A stretch of DNA of 64,000 bases, taken from NCBI GenBank assembly GCA_022266195.1, contig WHVY01000006.1, positions 3,596,001-3,660,000 of the forward strand, written 5' to 3'. The notes below the pieces were generated by a model that had not been told where the DNA came from, made no database searches, and worked only from the letters and a program-made list of their open reading frames with translations. The stretch is from Tetranychus cinnabarinus (taxonomy: Eukaryota; Arthropoda; Arachnida; Trombidiformes; Tetranychidae). Shown one piece after another: positions 49,634 through 61,427 of the stretch (its first letter is position 1; every line of letters begins with the position of its first letter). The translations under genes and the position numbers were made by a program.

Positions 49634-50640
49634 AATTAAAGTTACATTTCAATATTTAAATCGCCAAATTACGCACTTTTTTGCTTGATTTTTGTCTAAA
49701 ATCTAGTATCAATGTAGCATCACTTTTGATGAGTTGAAGTTTACTCAATGATGTACCAAATTGATTGACAAACAATGTATATCTTGCCATCAGATCAACT
49801 TGAACACCTTAAAATCAAATAAGATCCTCTTTGCTCGTTATGTGACAATACTAATAGTAATTTGAAAAAAACAAACCAAATAGCAATTAGTCAATTACTC
49901 ATTGTATAAATCAACTAATTTTATTAATCGTTCGTGCTTTGTACAATCATTTAGTTTATTTACAAGTTTGTTAGTTGATTTCAATGATGCATCGCTAGAC
50001 AAATGACTAATAAAAAACTGGTAATAAGTGAATCATCAAGACTTTTCAGTCAACGTAAGCGTTTGTTGAAGGTTATTGATTAGTGATTAATAGTTCCGTT
50101 TCCGAATCAGGAAAATAAAATCAAACAAAAAAGGGGCAAATTAAACAATTCCAATCAATCAAGAAACTCTTCGCTTTTATCATCGAATGTCTGATTGATG
50201 ATAGTTCAAGCTTGTCTGCAGAAAGTGACATTCAAGTTTATATTTAAACAACAGAAATCAAACGTCATTTAACATTCGCCTTTTGTTTTAATCAACGACT
50301 TTCGGTTAGATTGTCCAAGTTGAGATGATCGTTTGAAGAAGCTTGATTTTGAAAAGCCCAGCTCCAGGCTTATTTAATTCAATATTATAAATTCAGAAAT
50401 TATTTTAGTATGAATTTGATTGAAAGATATTTTTTGTACGAAAATTTAAATGCAAAGTTGATTACTCAACTTGCAGTTAAATACATCAAAGTAAACGGCT
50501 GCATTTGCAAGAAGACTTGTGATTGATTAACAGGTAGTTTGTCTGTCTTTTTTACCTGTCTTAAACATTTTAATCTCTGTCGATATTTTTGGTTTACTTT
50601 GAAGCAGACAGAAAAGCCAAAAAACCCATAGACAGACAAC
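49634..50640 (+). repeat. Duplicated 3' flank of the methyltransferase gene (matches 43700-44660)
   Basis: Near-identical for several hundred bases (for example GATGCATCGCTAGACAAATG and CAAAAAAGGGGCAAATTAAAC in both). It shows that a gene-plus-flank unit was duplicated in tandem before the palindrome and the zinc-finger copy came to lie between the copies. Confidence 0.9.
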
Positions 50641-50849
50641 TGCTTAGATAACCAAACCAGAAGGCAAGTTGCTCACTCGGTCATATACTAAAAGTTACAT
50701 AAGCATTAGTCTTGTTTCCTCAACCCTTTATTTTAGATTTTATTTCTTATCCTTTTTTTAACAAGTTCAACTTGATTTTTTCAGTTTAATTTTATAATTT
50801 TCAATTTAATTTACTTTGTGTTGTAAGATCAACCTTAAATTTTAACAAA

Positions 50850-51870
50850 ATGGCCAGTGAAAAGAAAGATATGTTCAATTACATTGAAGAAACTCTGAAG
50901 CCTATGCCAAAGGAAGAGTGTACCAAAATGTATGCAGATTGGTCTGATAAATATGAAGAGGTGAGTAATTGACTTTGTAATTAATATGATTTACAAATTA
51001 CGGAATTGCATAATTTTGCATAATTGATAAGAAATGGATCTTGACTGCTGTAAAACAACTCTTCACTTGTTGCTTGGTTCACGGTCGTCATTAAAAGATG
51101 GACATTATCTGGATGGTTCCTCCTGTTTTTGGATTATTGTAAACAATATGTTCCAATGTTGATACATGATATTATCTTTTGTCCTAGGATATGCCTGGTT
51201 GTGGATATAACGCTCCTCAAGGAGCTGCAGCTAAGTTCAACGAATTGAATTTACCAAAGGATTCCAAGATCCTTGACTGTGGAGCTGGAACTGGATTGTT
51301 AGGTAAAGCATTGACTGAGCTTGGATATACCAATCTCGAGGCTTTGGATGGATGTGAAAAGATGGCCGAGAAAGCTAAAGAGGTCAGTCTGATGCCCAGT
51401 AATTTATTAACAGCCAATTAACTTGTAGCTAAATTTACTTTCAGAAAAACATCTACAAGAAAATAACAATCTCTTATGTTGGACCTGAAATCGAATTGCC
51501 TCTTGAAGCAGAATCTTATGATGCTTTGATAATGGTTGGAGTTTTTTGTCCTGGTCACTTTCCATTACACATTGGAACTTTTAAACAATTTTTAAAGGTC
51601 CTCAAAAAAGGTAAGTGAATTAATTTACTTTTGAAGCATACTTGAGACTAATAATCTTTATCAAACTAAGGTGGAATCATCACATGGGCAATGGCCAATC
51701 CTGATCGATATGCAGAACGAGATGAGACTTATGCCAACAATGGATTCCAAAAGATTATGGACAGTCTTGTGGCTGAAGGTTTGGTTGAGGTTGTAGCTGA
51801 CCATCCAAAAGTTCAACAAGACTATCTTAAAGGTGAAGATGGTTTCTTCTGGGCTCTCCGTAAATTATGA
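50850..51870 (+). CDS. SAM-dependent methyltransferase, METTL27-like (paralogue 2)
   Basis: Four exons (50850-50960, 51188-51382, 51445-51610, 51671-51870) give 223 residues, with the same intron phases as paralogue 1. Motif I is LDCGAGTGLLG, the acidic end of strand 2 is ALDGCEKMA, and YDALIMVGVFCPGHFPL and FFWALRKL follow. All four donors and acceptors are standard. Divergence from paralogue 1 is substantial (roughly half to two thirds of residues shared by eye), so the duplication is older than the one producing the pseudogene. Substrate unknown; animal METTL27 is uncharacterised. Confidence 0.92.
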
Positions 51871-52866
51871 AGCCATATTTAATTAAATAATGAAACTTTA
51901 TAATCGGGATCTTAAATTGATTAAATAAGTAGAAAGAATAAAAAACTGATTGATTATCAAATGCCATTGGCCGCCATTAAATTGACAGAAACATACTGAT
52001 AATTGCAAATCACCGGCATCATCTCAAGGAACTTGAGAATTTTTCATTTTATCTTGAAATTTTTCTGTAAATCATTTGAACATATTGAATATGAATAATT
52101 CAGATTGAAATATAACTCACCCTGGTTTCATTGTCTATAGTCAATTTCTTAATGAATTTTAGGTAATGGGATAATATTTCAAGGAAAAATGTCACCAAAT
52201 ACTTTAAATTGGATAAACCAATAACTGCGACAAGAATAACAATGATGTTGATGAAGTTGGTGATGGCTATGATCGTTTGTGTTAACAGAATTAAATCTGT
52301 TCTTTCTTCCAGGATTCTTTCAGGCACAATCTATTTTTTCAAGAGTCACAATTTTCGATTAAATGCTTCTGCACAGTGATGATTTATAAATTAGACATCT
52401 TTTCAATTCCGTCAATGAATCCAACTCTTATATAAAACAACACTTTACACGTTTCAACAGTTGATTTTAACATTTTACCTTGTAATATCATTTCCAGTGT
52501 CTTGTATAGTATATTATTTAGTATAAAAATGATTCTCTCTCAGATTACCTTTCAATTAATCTCATTATTTGATTGTCTCTCAAAAAATGAGATAAAGTCT
52601 CTCTTAATCTTTCCATTCTCTGATTGTTGACTATAAGGTCCATTCAGCTGATCTTGAAGTTTCTTAGTTTTAACAACATGTCATCTTCAATCACCAATTT
52701 ACAAGCATGTATGTTAGGCTGTTAAAAGAAACATAAAGATAGTAAGTTCGATTGAAAATATATGAAAACACGGTCGTACAAAAAGGCCATTTTATCAAAT
52801 AGTATTGATGAGAAGTTTTTTAATTCAATCGAAAGTCAAAGTTTTTCCAAATACTCCTTATTGTCA
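51871..52866. other. Intergenic between methyltransferase 2 and OGFOD3
   Basis: Nothing firm. On the minus strand an open stretch (52327-52100) reads as strongly hydrophobic (IIAITNFINIIVILVAVIGL) and is followed by AGG|GTGAGT. It could be a membrane-protein exon, but no partner exon was found. Confidence 0.35.
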
Positions 52867-54207
52867 TTATTTAAGAGCATCAGTCGTCAATGCCCATTCC
52901 CTGAATGACTCTAAATCAGGATGACCAAAGCCTTCAAGAACAGTGAAAGCAAAAATGAGTGCATATCGATAACCATAATCCAGCTCCTGAACAGCATGAG
53001 GATTCTCATAAGATGAAGTCCAAGCAGCATATCGACCAATTTTGGGTTCAACCAACAATGGACTAAAAGGCTCTGGTCCTGGTCCAGTAAGAAATTCAGT
53101 TCGTCCTCCACCGAAGTCTTCATCGATTGTAGATAACCACAGAATTGAAGTAACAATCAAATTGGGCGATCTAAGTTTATCAATATGTCTAAATTCACGG
53201 AATTGGACAACTGGATGATAACGAGTGAACTGACAGACTCCATGAAACATAAGATACTCTTCAGGTAAACCAAATGCTAATCCTACGGCAGACTGTAAAG
53301 GAAACCAAAAAATCAATTGAATACAATTTAATACAATGAAGTCTAATTTAGCAAAGTGGACAAATCACTTACACGAGCAGCTTCAGAGGTATTCTTGATC
53401 AACTGGAAATCACTTTCTGTTAATACACCATTTTCAGTTCCATTTCGAAATAGATTGTGCAAATTAATCCATTTCAAGTTGATTGACTCGCGATTATGGA
53501 AATTAGTTTGGCCCATTCTATCAATTACTTTCATTGCCAGTTGTCGCAATTTCATTGTGTCTGCTCGACTAACCAATTCATCTGTAATCATGGTTCCACA
53601 TCGTTGCGGGTTTAAACCCAGCTCAGCTTCCTTCTTGTAACCAGTAGGATGACAGTCAACTTCATGCAAACTGAAAATAAAATGAAAATAAAATGAAAAC
53701 AAACCAGATTAGTTTATAGGTTAAAGGTCCCGAAGGCAATGCACTGACTTTATTATGATATTAATAAATGATTACTAACCTTATTTGCGGAAAATGTTGA
53801 TCAACTGTAGCCAGGAAATTAAAAAATTGTCCCTCTTGTTGTTCATAATAATCACCAACCTGTGGATTTGCATTACCATGGTCGTTGTCTGAGGAGTTTG
53901 ACTGCTTTACATATGGCTGTGGAGATGATTGGGAAGATGGCTGAGAAGATGACTCTGGTGATGTCTGTTGATTATTAACTTGTGATGGACTCAGTATATA
54001 CAAAGTTAATGAGACTAGTGAAATCATTAGGATAGTTAGTTTAACCGAGGAAGCATCCCATGACTCTGAAGATAATTTCTTTGACTTTTCATTGTTTCGT
54101 TTGTCAACCTGGCTTGTAACTTGAATTGATCTCCTATTAATCAATTTAGTTTGACTTTGGCCTTTGAAACGATTTGACACTTGTGAAGACGGATTGAATG
54201 GAGGCAT
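52867..54207 (-). CDS. OGFOD3: OGFOD3-like 2-oxoglutarate/Fe(II) dioxygenase, membrane-anchored
   Basis: Three exons (54207-53780, 53670-53373, 53292-52867) encode 383 residues. The N-terminus is basic and Ser-rich, followed by one membrane segment (LTILMISLVSLTLYIL, about residues 56-71): a type II anchor. Then comes a Ser/Gln-rich linker. The catalytic part shows the iron ligands in FRHIDK (His-x-Asp) and the distal His in NPHAVQEL, with a 2-oxoglutarate-binding Arg in YGYRYAL. GGGRTEFL between them is typical of prolyl-4-hydroxylase-like folds, and the Cys-containing VDCHPTGYK and NPQRCG agree with OGFOD3. It probably acts in the ER or Golgi lumen; substrate unknown. Confidence 0.9.
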
Positions 54208-54927
54208 ACTTGGTGTTGATTATAAAAAACAAAGAATCAAATTTTGATTGTTAGCACAAAATACATGTAACATTATTGGCATCAAATTTAACTATAAGAT
54301 GAATATGAAGTCAGTTGAAGTTAAATGGGACGGTTAAAATTGATGACGATGATGGCCTGAAAAAAAAGTAACAGAACAACGACCGAGAATAGTGTTTAAA
54401 AAGGAAAACTTGATTCTCTCAAGTTTTATTTAAGTCTCATCGTTACAGTTATGATTCCGTTTGGGGAAGAGCGAGGATAGGGAAGATGAAAGGTGAGGGA
54501 GAAGAAAGGTAAGTTGTGAGCAAAGATTAAGGAAGGTGAATTAGTTTATTTGAACGATTTGAAATACAAAAGGCATGGACGACGATTTTTAATGTTGATA
54601 AATGTGGTTGGTCAATTTTCACTAGCAATTATTTCTTGATAGTGAAACAATTGGCTTTCGTATTTCGTAAAATCAACAATGAGATTCTTTTAATAATTTA
54701 GTTTTCGCACTTGATAAATTCAATTCCAATCCAGATTGTTAAACAATAATACTTTTGAACGTTAATGATCAATAATGATATTCATTGGTCTTCCAAGGAT
54801 TAATAACTTATCTTTTAAGAAGGAAATAATGACCAAGAGATGAGAGGATAAATGCAGGTAAATGAACATAACCAAAGTTAGAGTAAATGAATGATAAAAT
54901 TTTGAGATGAAAGATCAAACCATTGGC
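54208..54927. other. Intergenic
   Basis: No ORF supported. Purine-rich (GGGAAGATGAAAGGTGAGGGAG) near 54480. Confidence 0.4.
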
Positions 54928-56124
54928 TCATCTAAAAGAGTCCATCAAATCATCAGTTTCAGGGAACAGAAGTGGAGCTCTGTAGTTGGATGCTTGTCGA
55001 TGGTTAGCGAGATATTTAAGCTTGGACAACAATTCCTTCCTATCTTGGCCTTGAATGTTATACGCTAATCCTGTGGCTGGACTGCCTGTTGAACCAGTTG
55101 AAGCAGCAGCGGCCGCGGCAGCTCGAGCTGAAATTTTCTTGTCATTTTCCTTAATATCGCTTATATTAACAGCTGAAATTTTAATAGAAACAAAATAAAA
55201 ATAAAATGTAAACAAAGTGTAAATAAAAATTGCTAAAAAACCTTTGGTTCAAGACTAACCTGGGAAAGATGGGAAAGATGGTGGAGTGTATATCGGTGGT
55301 GTATAAGACGGAAGTGGAAGGTAATTTGGTATGGTTGGGAAGCTACGATAATCTGGATAATCAGCCAAATTCAGGTAAGAATAATAGGGATTGATGCCAC
55401 CCCATGGTCCTAAAGGTGAAATTGGCGGTATTCCACTAAGACCAGCCAAACTGGATAAATATTGTGAGTAAGGAATAGCAGCTGATGCCGCAGATATAGC
55501 GGAAGGTGTAATTGAATTACTTAAACTTGACAGGGAAAGAGGATACATTCCACCGAGTGATGAAGATCCAAAGTTTGAGAATGGAGATAATCTAAAATCA
55601 TTTGAAAAAAAAGCAAGTGCAAATTGAAATAAAATTGAAATAAAAATTGCCTCTAATGTAACATAAAAATATCTAAAAATAGCTTATTCGTACTATTTTC
55701 ACGATAATAAACTTCTGATTAAAATATAATTGTTGCTTGTGATAATGAGAATATAATTATTTTTGCGGTAATCAAGAGATTTCCTGTTAATTAGTTCCAT
55801 TAAATTACTGATAGTGAAAAATAAATTGTAATCACAATTGTTACGATAGGAAGAATATTTTTCCATGAAATGGAGTTGCTTTCATTTTGATTGTTATTAT
55901 TTATAAATGGTATTCACTTGATCACTAAGGGAATCATTGAATACAAAAATCAGTCGATTGTTGATAAAATTAACTTACGAGACTGGGAACGGAACGTAAT
56001 GACGCCGACGATTCCTCATCATCATGTATAGAAGGCGGTTAAATAAGCCAGCTGATACTTCGGACATGAGAAGAGCACAAGTCAAGGAGATGATTAATGA
56101 ACGGTAAATATATTTTGATTTCAT
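54928..56124 (-). CDS. Secreted Pro/Tyr/Ser-rich protein, family not recognised
   Basis: Exons 56124-55979, 55591-55260 and 55172-54928 close in frame to 240 residues. The first exon starts MKSKYIYRSLIISLTCALLM and looks like a signal peptide with cleavage near VSA-G, then an Arg-rich NRRRHYV. Exon 2 has SP-rich turns and repeats of aromatic-proline pairs (YTPPIYTPPSFPSFPG, NPYYSYLNLADYPDYR), seen in structural or cuticle-like proteins. Exon 3 has an Ala run and a charged segment (KELLSKLKYLANHR) that may be helical. It has no cysteine except in the signal peptide. I do not know the family. Splice sites are all GT-AG and the phases agree. Confidence 0.75.
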
Positions 56125-57404
56125 TTTTATTTTTTATTATTTGATTGATTGATTGATGTTTAAATTTTCACAGGCTTTAAAGGCACAAGAATAGAAACAC
56201 ACACCACAAGAGTAAATGATGAATGTCCAGTTGGTTGGATTGTTGTCTAAGATCATGTAAAACAAAACAGTGAAGAAGTCAACTTTAATGGTAAATCTCA
56301 CCAATTGTCTCTAACATGAGTAAAAAAGGACGATGTTAACCGGGCCAAAATAAGAAACGAAATCCCGAATTGTGGGCTTGGTTAGCCAATTTTATAAAGT
56401 GTCATACACCACTGATTACCAGAATGGTAGAGGTTAAATTCATCTTCATCTCATCATCATTTCAAGATCATTTTAATGTTTCCCTCCAATGGTCAAAGGT
56501 CAACTCCAACCGACCAATGCCTCGATGGTCAATCTAATTGAGATATTGAGTGGAAAGGAGAGAAAAAAGAAGATTTGAATTTACATGATGACACATTTTC
56601 CTCGTTTTCTTATGGGCCTCAACTTTAATTTCAAGTTATCTACATAAACATTATACCCTTTGGTAACCATAAAGATTTAACCTTTCTTCATGAGTTGCTC
56701 TTGTCTCCCATTAACTGACCTTCTTGATTCAAGTCACTAAACTCACTGGACTGAGTTAAAGGGGCAAAGATGATAATAGTGAAGGCTGGTTAGAAACAAA
56801 AATTAATTTCTCCTGGTGCCTTTTCTTGTGCCCTTTATTCCTTCACTCTTAGCGGTTTCTGTTAATGGTTTACTATAATGGAGAGCTTGTTAGTGTTGAG
56901 ATTGTAATTAATCGGGGAAAAGTGGTCATCATAATTTGTATATGTATTTTTGTTAAATATCCTCACTGTCATTATTTTAGTTGGCCTGGATTAGAGTGAT
57001 AATAGAGTATAATGATGAGTCTGATGGTGATGAGTGTAATGATAATGAATGTCTACAACGGAAATCATATACTGCTGGACAATTAGAGCAGTTCACAACA
57101 ATCAGAGCGATTGATCGTTGAAACAAGTGGTTAACAAAAAAAGGAAGAAGAAATTTACTTTTAAATCATCTTCTTTCAGCTTCAAGATTGACTTGCCAAA
57201 AATTGACCAAAACTTTTGTTTATTAACCTTTTTTAATTATTTTGTCCAACTAAAACCCAATTTTACATGTTAATGAATATTCAACTCTAAATGGAAAATG
57301 AGAAAGCTATTTATAAGAAAATGATAAAACAATTCAATGTTGCTACTATTTTCTCAATTATTCACTCAATTTTTCTTTATTTTTCAGATGAACCCTTTTT
57401 CAAT
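56125..57404. other. Intergenic
   Basis: No gene recognised. It includes the upstream region of the secreted-protein gene and an AT-rich tract near 57230-57400. Confidence 0.4.
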
Positions 57405-58025
57405 TCGAATTGAATAGTTTTCACATTTTTGGTGTAGTGTTTATGTTATAACATTTACAGGTCACAAGCACACATGCAATTTACTCGCCTCTTATATTCA
57501 TCTACTTTTTTAATGTACTGGGACCGCCAATTTTTTGAGATTTGAGTCCATCATGTTCGAGGCTTTCGATGAACCCTTTTATACAAATAGCACATTGAAT
57601 CTCTGGAAATGAAAGAAAGGTAACAGTCTAGTTGTACGGACCCAAAGCATAACTAAAAAGACCTTTAAATCATTATCCAATCAAGAGGATCTTTTAAATT
57701 TAATATCAAACACTGAAAATAACATGAAATGTAAAGATATCAAAGCTGATTGCTGTTCATTTGTTTGACCACTAATACAGTAATCAAATGCTTTAACAAA
57801 AAGTACAATACAAATATGGATTAATGAATTGAAATAAACGCATGAGCTTCTTTTTTGTGATTCGATCAAACTGTGTGTTAACTTGATGCTCCTCACTGTG
57901 TCCGTAGTACTAGACTATTGCCGAAAGAAAGGTTAGAAAAAAACATTAGATTTTGAAATTATAAAGGCTAGAGACAAAAGTAGGAGAAATAAGTGAAAAT
58001 TCATCAAAATCATTGAGGTAGTGGG
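57405..58025 (-). pseudogene. Relic of the last zinc-finger exon and flanks
   Basis: 57405-57610 matches 59155-59395, and 57935-58025 matches 59400-59490, the last exon of the zinc-finger gene and its flanks. In this copy the finger reads CAICIKGF but the His ligands are altered (EHDGLKSQ instead of EYHGLKAH) and an internal deletion is present. A 303-bp insertion separates the two halves. Confidence 0.85.
57611..57931. mobile_element. Non-autonomous DNA transposon, about 303 bp, with 9-bp direct repeats
   Basis: GAAAGAAAG at 57611-57619 is repeated at 57923-57931. Just inside are inverted ends AACAGTCTAGTTGTACGGAC (57622-57641) and its near complement (57900-57919), 20 bp with three mismatches. 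The insertion interrupts the relic zinc-finger copy, whose intact relative at 59278 lacks it. A 9-bp duplication would suit a Mutator-like element, an 8-bp reading an hAT; the boundary is not certain. Confidence 0.8.
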
Positions 58026-58488
58026 ATAAAGCTTCGTTGCTAACTTGAGTTATCAAGCCACATGCATTCTTTTCATCTCTCAGCTTCTCAGATTTCTTAC
58101 AACATTCTTCCTAAGCTAGTTAGTCCGGATCAACCAGGCTATAATATGGAAGGAAGTTCAACTAACAGATTGATTCTTAAATGCAAGCAATGTCAAGAAT
58201 TGAAAAATTGTCCAGAAATGTAAGATTATAATGAGATTGAACTTATTGTTTTCGAGCAACTGACATCAGAACATACCCATGAAAAAATCTACAAATAGCT
58301 ACTGACCAATCAACGTCGGAAAAGATCGAAAGGCTTAAATAAAATTTTACTACTTAAGAAAAAAAGCAGTAAAATTAGGAAGTCTAGTTGATAAATGGTA
58401 TCCAATGGTATTTCATGTGCACCTTTTTACAAAGAACAGGCATATCAAGTTAAAATGATTGATTCTGTTACTATTGATATAACAACTT

Positions 58489-58843
58489 TTTTAGCATTCT
58501 TAACCTAAATGGACTCGACCTTTGCCACTCTTAATGAAGAAACTAAATTGTTGGCATCATCTTGTGGTGAAGATGAATTCGGTTTACATTATAAACAAAG
58601 TTAATCATCATTTGCTAATGATAATGACTATTTTATCAAGACACATTAATTGTTTTAACCGTCAAAATTAATTTCATATATTGTATTATTGTGATTATCA
58701 AATAACTTGGAATGCTCATTTTAATTACATTTATCCTCATTTTATTGTAAAATCAATGTTTAAAGTAAAACCATAAAGATTGATAGGAGGCGTTAATACA
58801 TTCATGATTCAACATTTTGCAATGAGAAAAGTTTCCATCACTT
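58489..58843 (+). repeat. 355-bp repeat, copy B (copy A at 48214-48568)
   Basis: Same length and nearly identical to copy A. It lies 435 bp beyond the 3' end of the zinc-finger gene. It contains the 31-codon ORF at 58509-58604. Confidence 0.9.
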
Positions 58844-59277
58844 GGCGTTCTTCATTTGTTATAAATCAATATGGTTTTAGAGTACATTATTATTAAGAGT
58901 ACTTGATTGGGTGAACATGAGTACCTACAAAAATTTTAACATATTCAGATTAAAAAAATGTTACTCTATCGATATGAGGCAAGTGATTTAATGATTTAAT
59001 TCAGGTTGCAGCTCAAATAATATTTTACAATTGAATACAGCTTGCGTCAATAATTTTTTTGTGGTTTGCCTGGCGCTTATTTTGGTAAATTAGTTGAGTG
59101 CTTAGCTTAACTGCGTTAAAATCAAATTAATTGAACTATTTTCCAAGTATATATTGAATTGGATAGTTTTCACATTCTTGGTGTAGTGTTTAAGTTATAA
59201 CATTTACATACCATCACACAAGCACACATGCAACTTACTCGCCCCTTACATTCATCTACTTTTTTAAATGTAGATAA

Positions 59278-60816
59278 TTAACTATTGACTGGGACCGCCA
59301 ATTTATGAGCTTTGAGTCCATGATATTCGAGGCTTTTCCTTTCGATGAACCCCTTTTTACAAATAGCACATTGAATCTCTGTAAATGAAAGAAATTTCAG
59401 AAAAAAACATTAGATTTTGGAATAATAAAAGCTATAAACAATAGTAGGAGAAATAAGTTAAAATTCACCAAAATCATTGAGGTTATTAGCCTAAGTAATT
59501 AATAAAGATGCAAAAAATAAGTATATACGATAGAACCAAAAGTAAGATAAGCTTAATAGAGGAATGGTTAGTAAATAAACAAGAACGTAAAAAAACTAGA
59601 GCATATGATAAATTATACCTCTAGCCTTGAAGGCTTTGCAGTGACGTCCATGACTATTTAATTTATGGACACAGTTCTGCCTCCATTTCGCTGTAAAACT
59701 TTGACCACATGGACAATGCATAATCGAATCAGTTCGCATTTTCTTCTTATTATGTTTCTTTGTGCTATGAATGTTGAGAGCAACGCAGGTTAAAAATGTC
59801 TTTTTACAAAGTTGACATTGTTCTCCGATAGCTGAGAAAGAAAAAGAGAGAAAAATCAAAAATTAATGGTTCATAATGTAATTTGTAGGAAAATTACGAG
59901 ATCTTGATTGAAGATTACATAATGTTTACTTACTTTTCTCTACAGAACGCGAACAAATTTTCTGATGCTCACTCCAGTCAGTAATAGAGTTGAGATATTC
60001 ACCACATTTACAACTGAAAACGTTTCTTTTCATGGAGAGCAGGAGTTGGACACCTTCGTCATCACTTTCTTCATATATGCCTCCACTGTTAGAGACACTT
60101 GAAGGTCCAACTATAGTCGATGTCGGTAATACAGTTTCTTGATTTGATTGTGATTGAGTCTCAACGTTTGATAATGTAACATGATTATTGTTGAAGATGA
60201 TTGCGGTATCGTTTGAAATGCTTAGATGGTCATGTGGATGTTCATGGTGAAGATTGTGTACTTTATCTAGATTAATTTGAGAATCCATTTCCATTGCTCT
60301 GGCGAAATTCAGTCCATCGGTCGCGATCTTTTCAATTTTTGCAATAAGATCATGATATTCACTTTTTTTAACCAACAAATAGTTAGGACCTTTATGGTTG
60401 GTTGCCAACTTGATATCACTCAATCTCTTCATCAATAGTTTCTCCTTACTACTCAAGTTGTAGGCGATTTGAATTCTGTCTTTGTATTTGTCAGCTTTAT
60501 GAAATAATGAAGTTGATCGTGTTGCAATTGGTTCAGTTTGGATGGAAACGTCTTTGGTGTCAATCTGTTTACCAATTTCTTTGAACAGTTGTTGAATATT
60601 TATTTCACTTACTTCTTCAATTTTAGCGTTTACAAGTTCAGCTTTGCCCTTGAAACCACCAAGAATATCATTTTCTTTTCTGAATAATTCAATTTCATTT
60701 CTGATATCACGAATAGCTTTCATCAAATAATCACGACGCTCATGTATTGTCATATTTGGTATGTGACCCGTATTTAATTCAATCATTGCTTGAGCCAAAT
60801 TTTGTTCAGAACCCAT
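59278..60816 (-). CDS. Coiled-coil C2H2 zinc-finger protein, lineage-specific family
   Basis: Exons 60816-59934, 59831-59619 and 59378-59278 join in frame with GTAAGT and GTATAA donors to 398 residues. Residues 1-160 are charged and helical (RNEIELFRKENDILGGF, KDVSIQTEPIA), probably a coiled coil. Residues 190-260 are His/Asn/Ser-rich. A possible first finger is FSCKCGEYLNSITDWSEHQ, a second is CQLCKKTFLTCVALNIHSTKKH, a third CPCGQSFTAKWRQNCVH, and the final exon holds CAICKKGFIERKSLEYHGLKAH. Ligand spacing is complete in the second and last fingers. It is likely a nuclear nucleic-acid binder. I cannot place the family. Partial copies at 48689-49183 and 57405-58025 show it is locally duplicated. 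Confidence 0.85.
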
Positions 60817-61427
60817 TTTGAATAAGAAGAAGACTCAATCACTTACCAATAATTACAAAAATAGTGAGAAAAAAAATTGTGAACCTAATAACGTAGAAAA
60901 TATCGTAATTTAGAAAAATATTTATATACAAGAAAGGGAGAACGCAATGCAAGATAGGTTAATGCCCCAAGAGCATTAACACAATGAACGAGAAAGGAGA
61001 GAGAAAATTTGAGCTGAATAAAATTAAATAAATATAAATCGACAATCAAACATTTAACTGAATCAAAACATAATAAAGATCAGATTACAAGGTAAAATAT
61101 TAATTAAACAATAATAAAATAAATCCAATAAATAAACAAAACAAATCAAAAAATCAATATGAAAGATCCTTCTTCACTTACCTAGTGAATTGTACTCAAG
61201 GTTAAGGGCTGTGGCCACGTGCCCTAAAACTTGCTCGGGTTAAATAATTTAAATCCAACAATGGTTCGTCAATCAATGTGAATGATGTAAATAATTAAAT
61301 TGAAAAAATTAAATATAAATTAGAATAAGTGATGATTAAAATAGTGATGATCTAAGCAACTTCAATAAAACGTTCTTATTCTTACTAATAGTGATGTTTA
61401 TTGTAAAGCCTTAGACAAAGGCAGCAG
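60817..61427 (-). other. Leader of the zinc-finger gene and 3' end of the retrotransposon
   Basis: A minus-strand GTAAGT donor (61181-61176) is conserved in the truncated copy (49321-49316) and suggests a 5' UTR exon ending at 61182. The region between there and the retrotransposon stop at 61428 is probably its 3' UTR, so the zinc-finger transcript may start inside the element. No other ORF. Confidence 0.5.
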
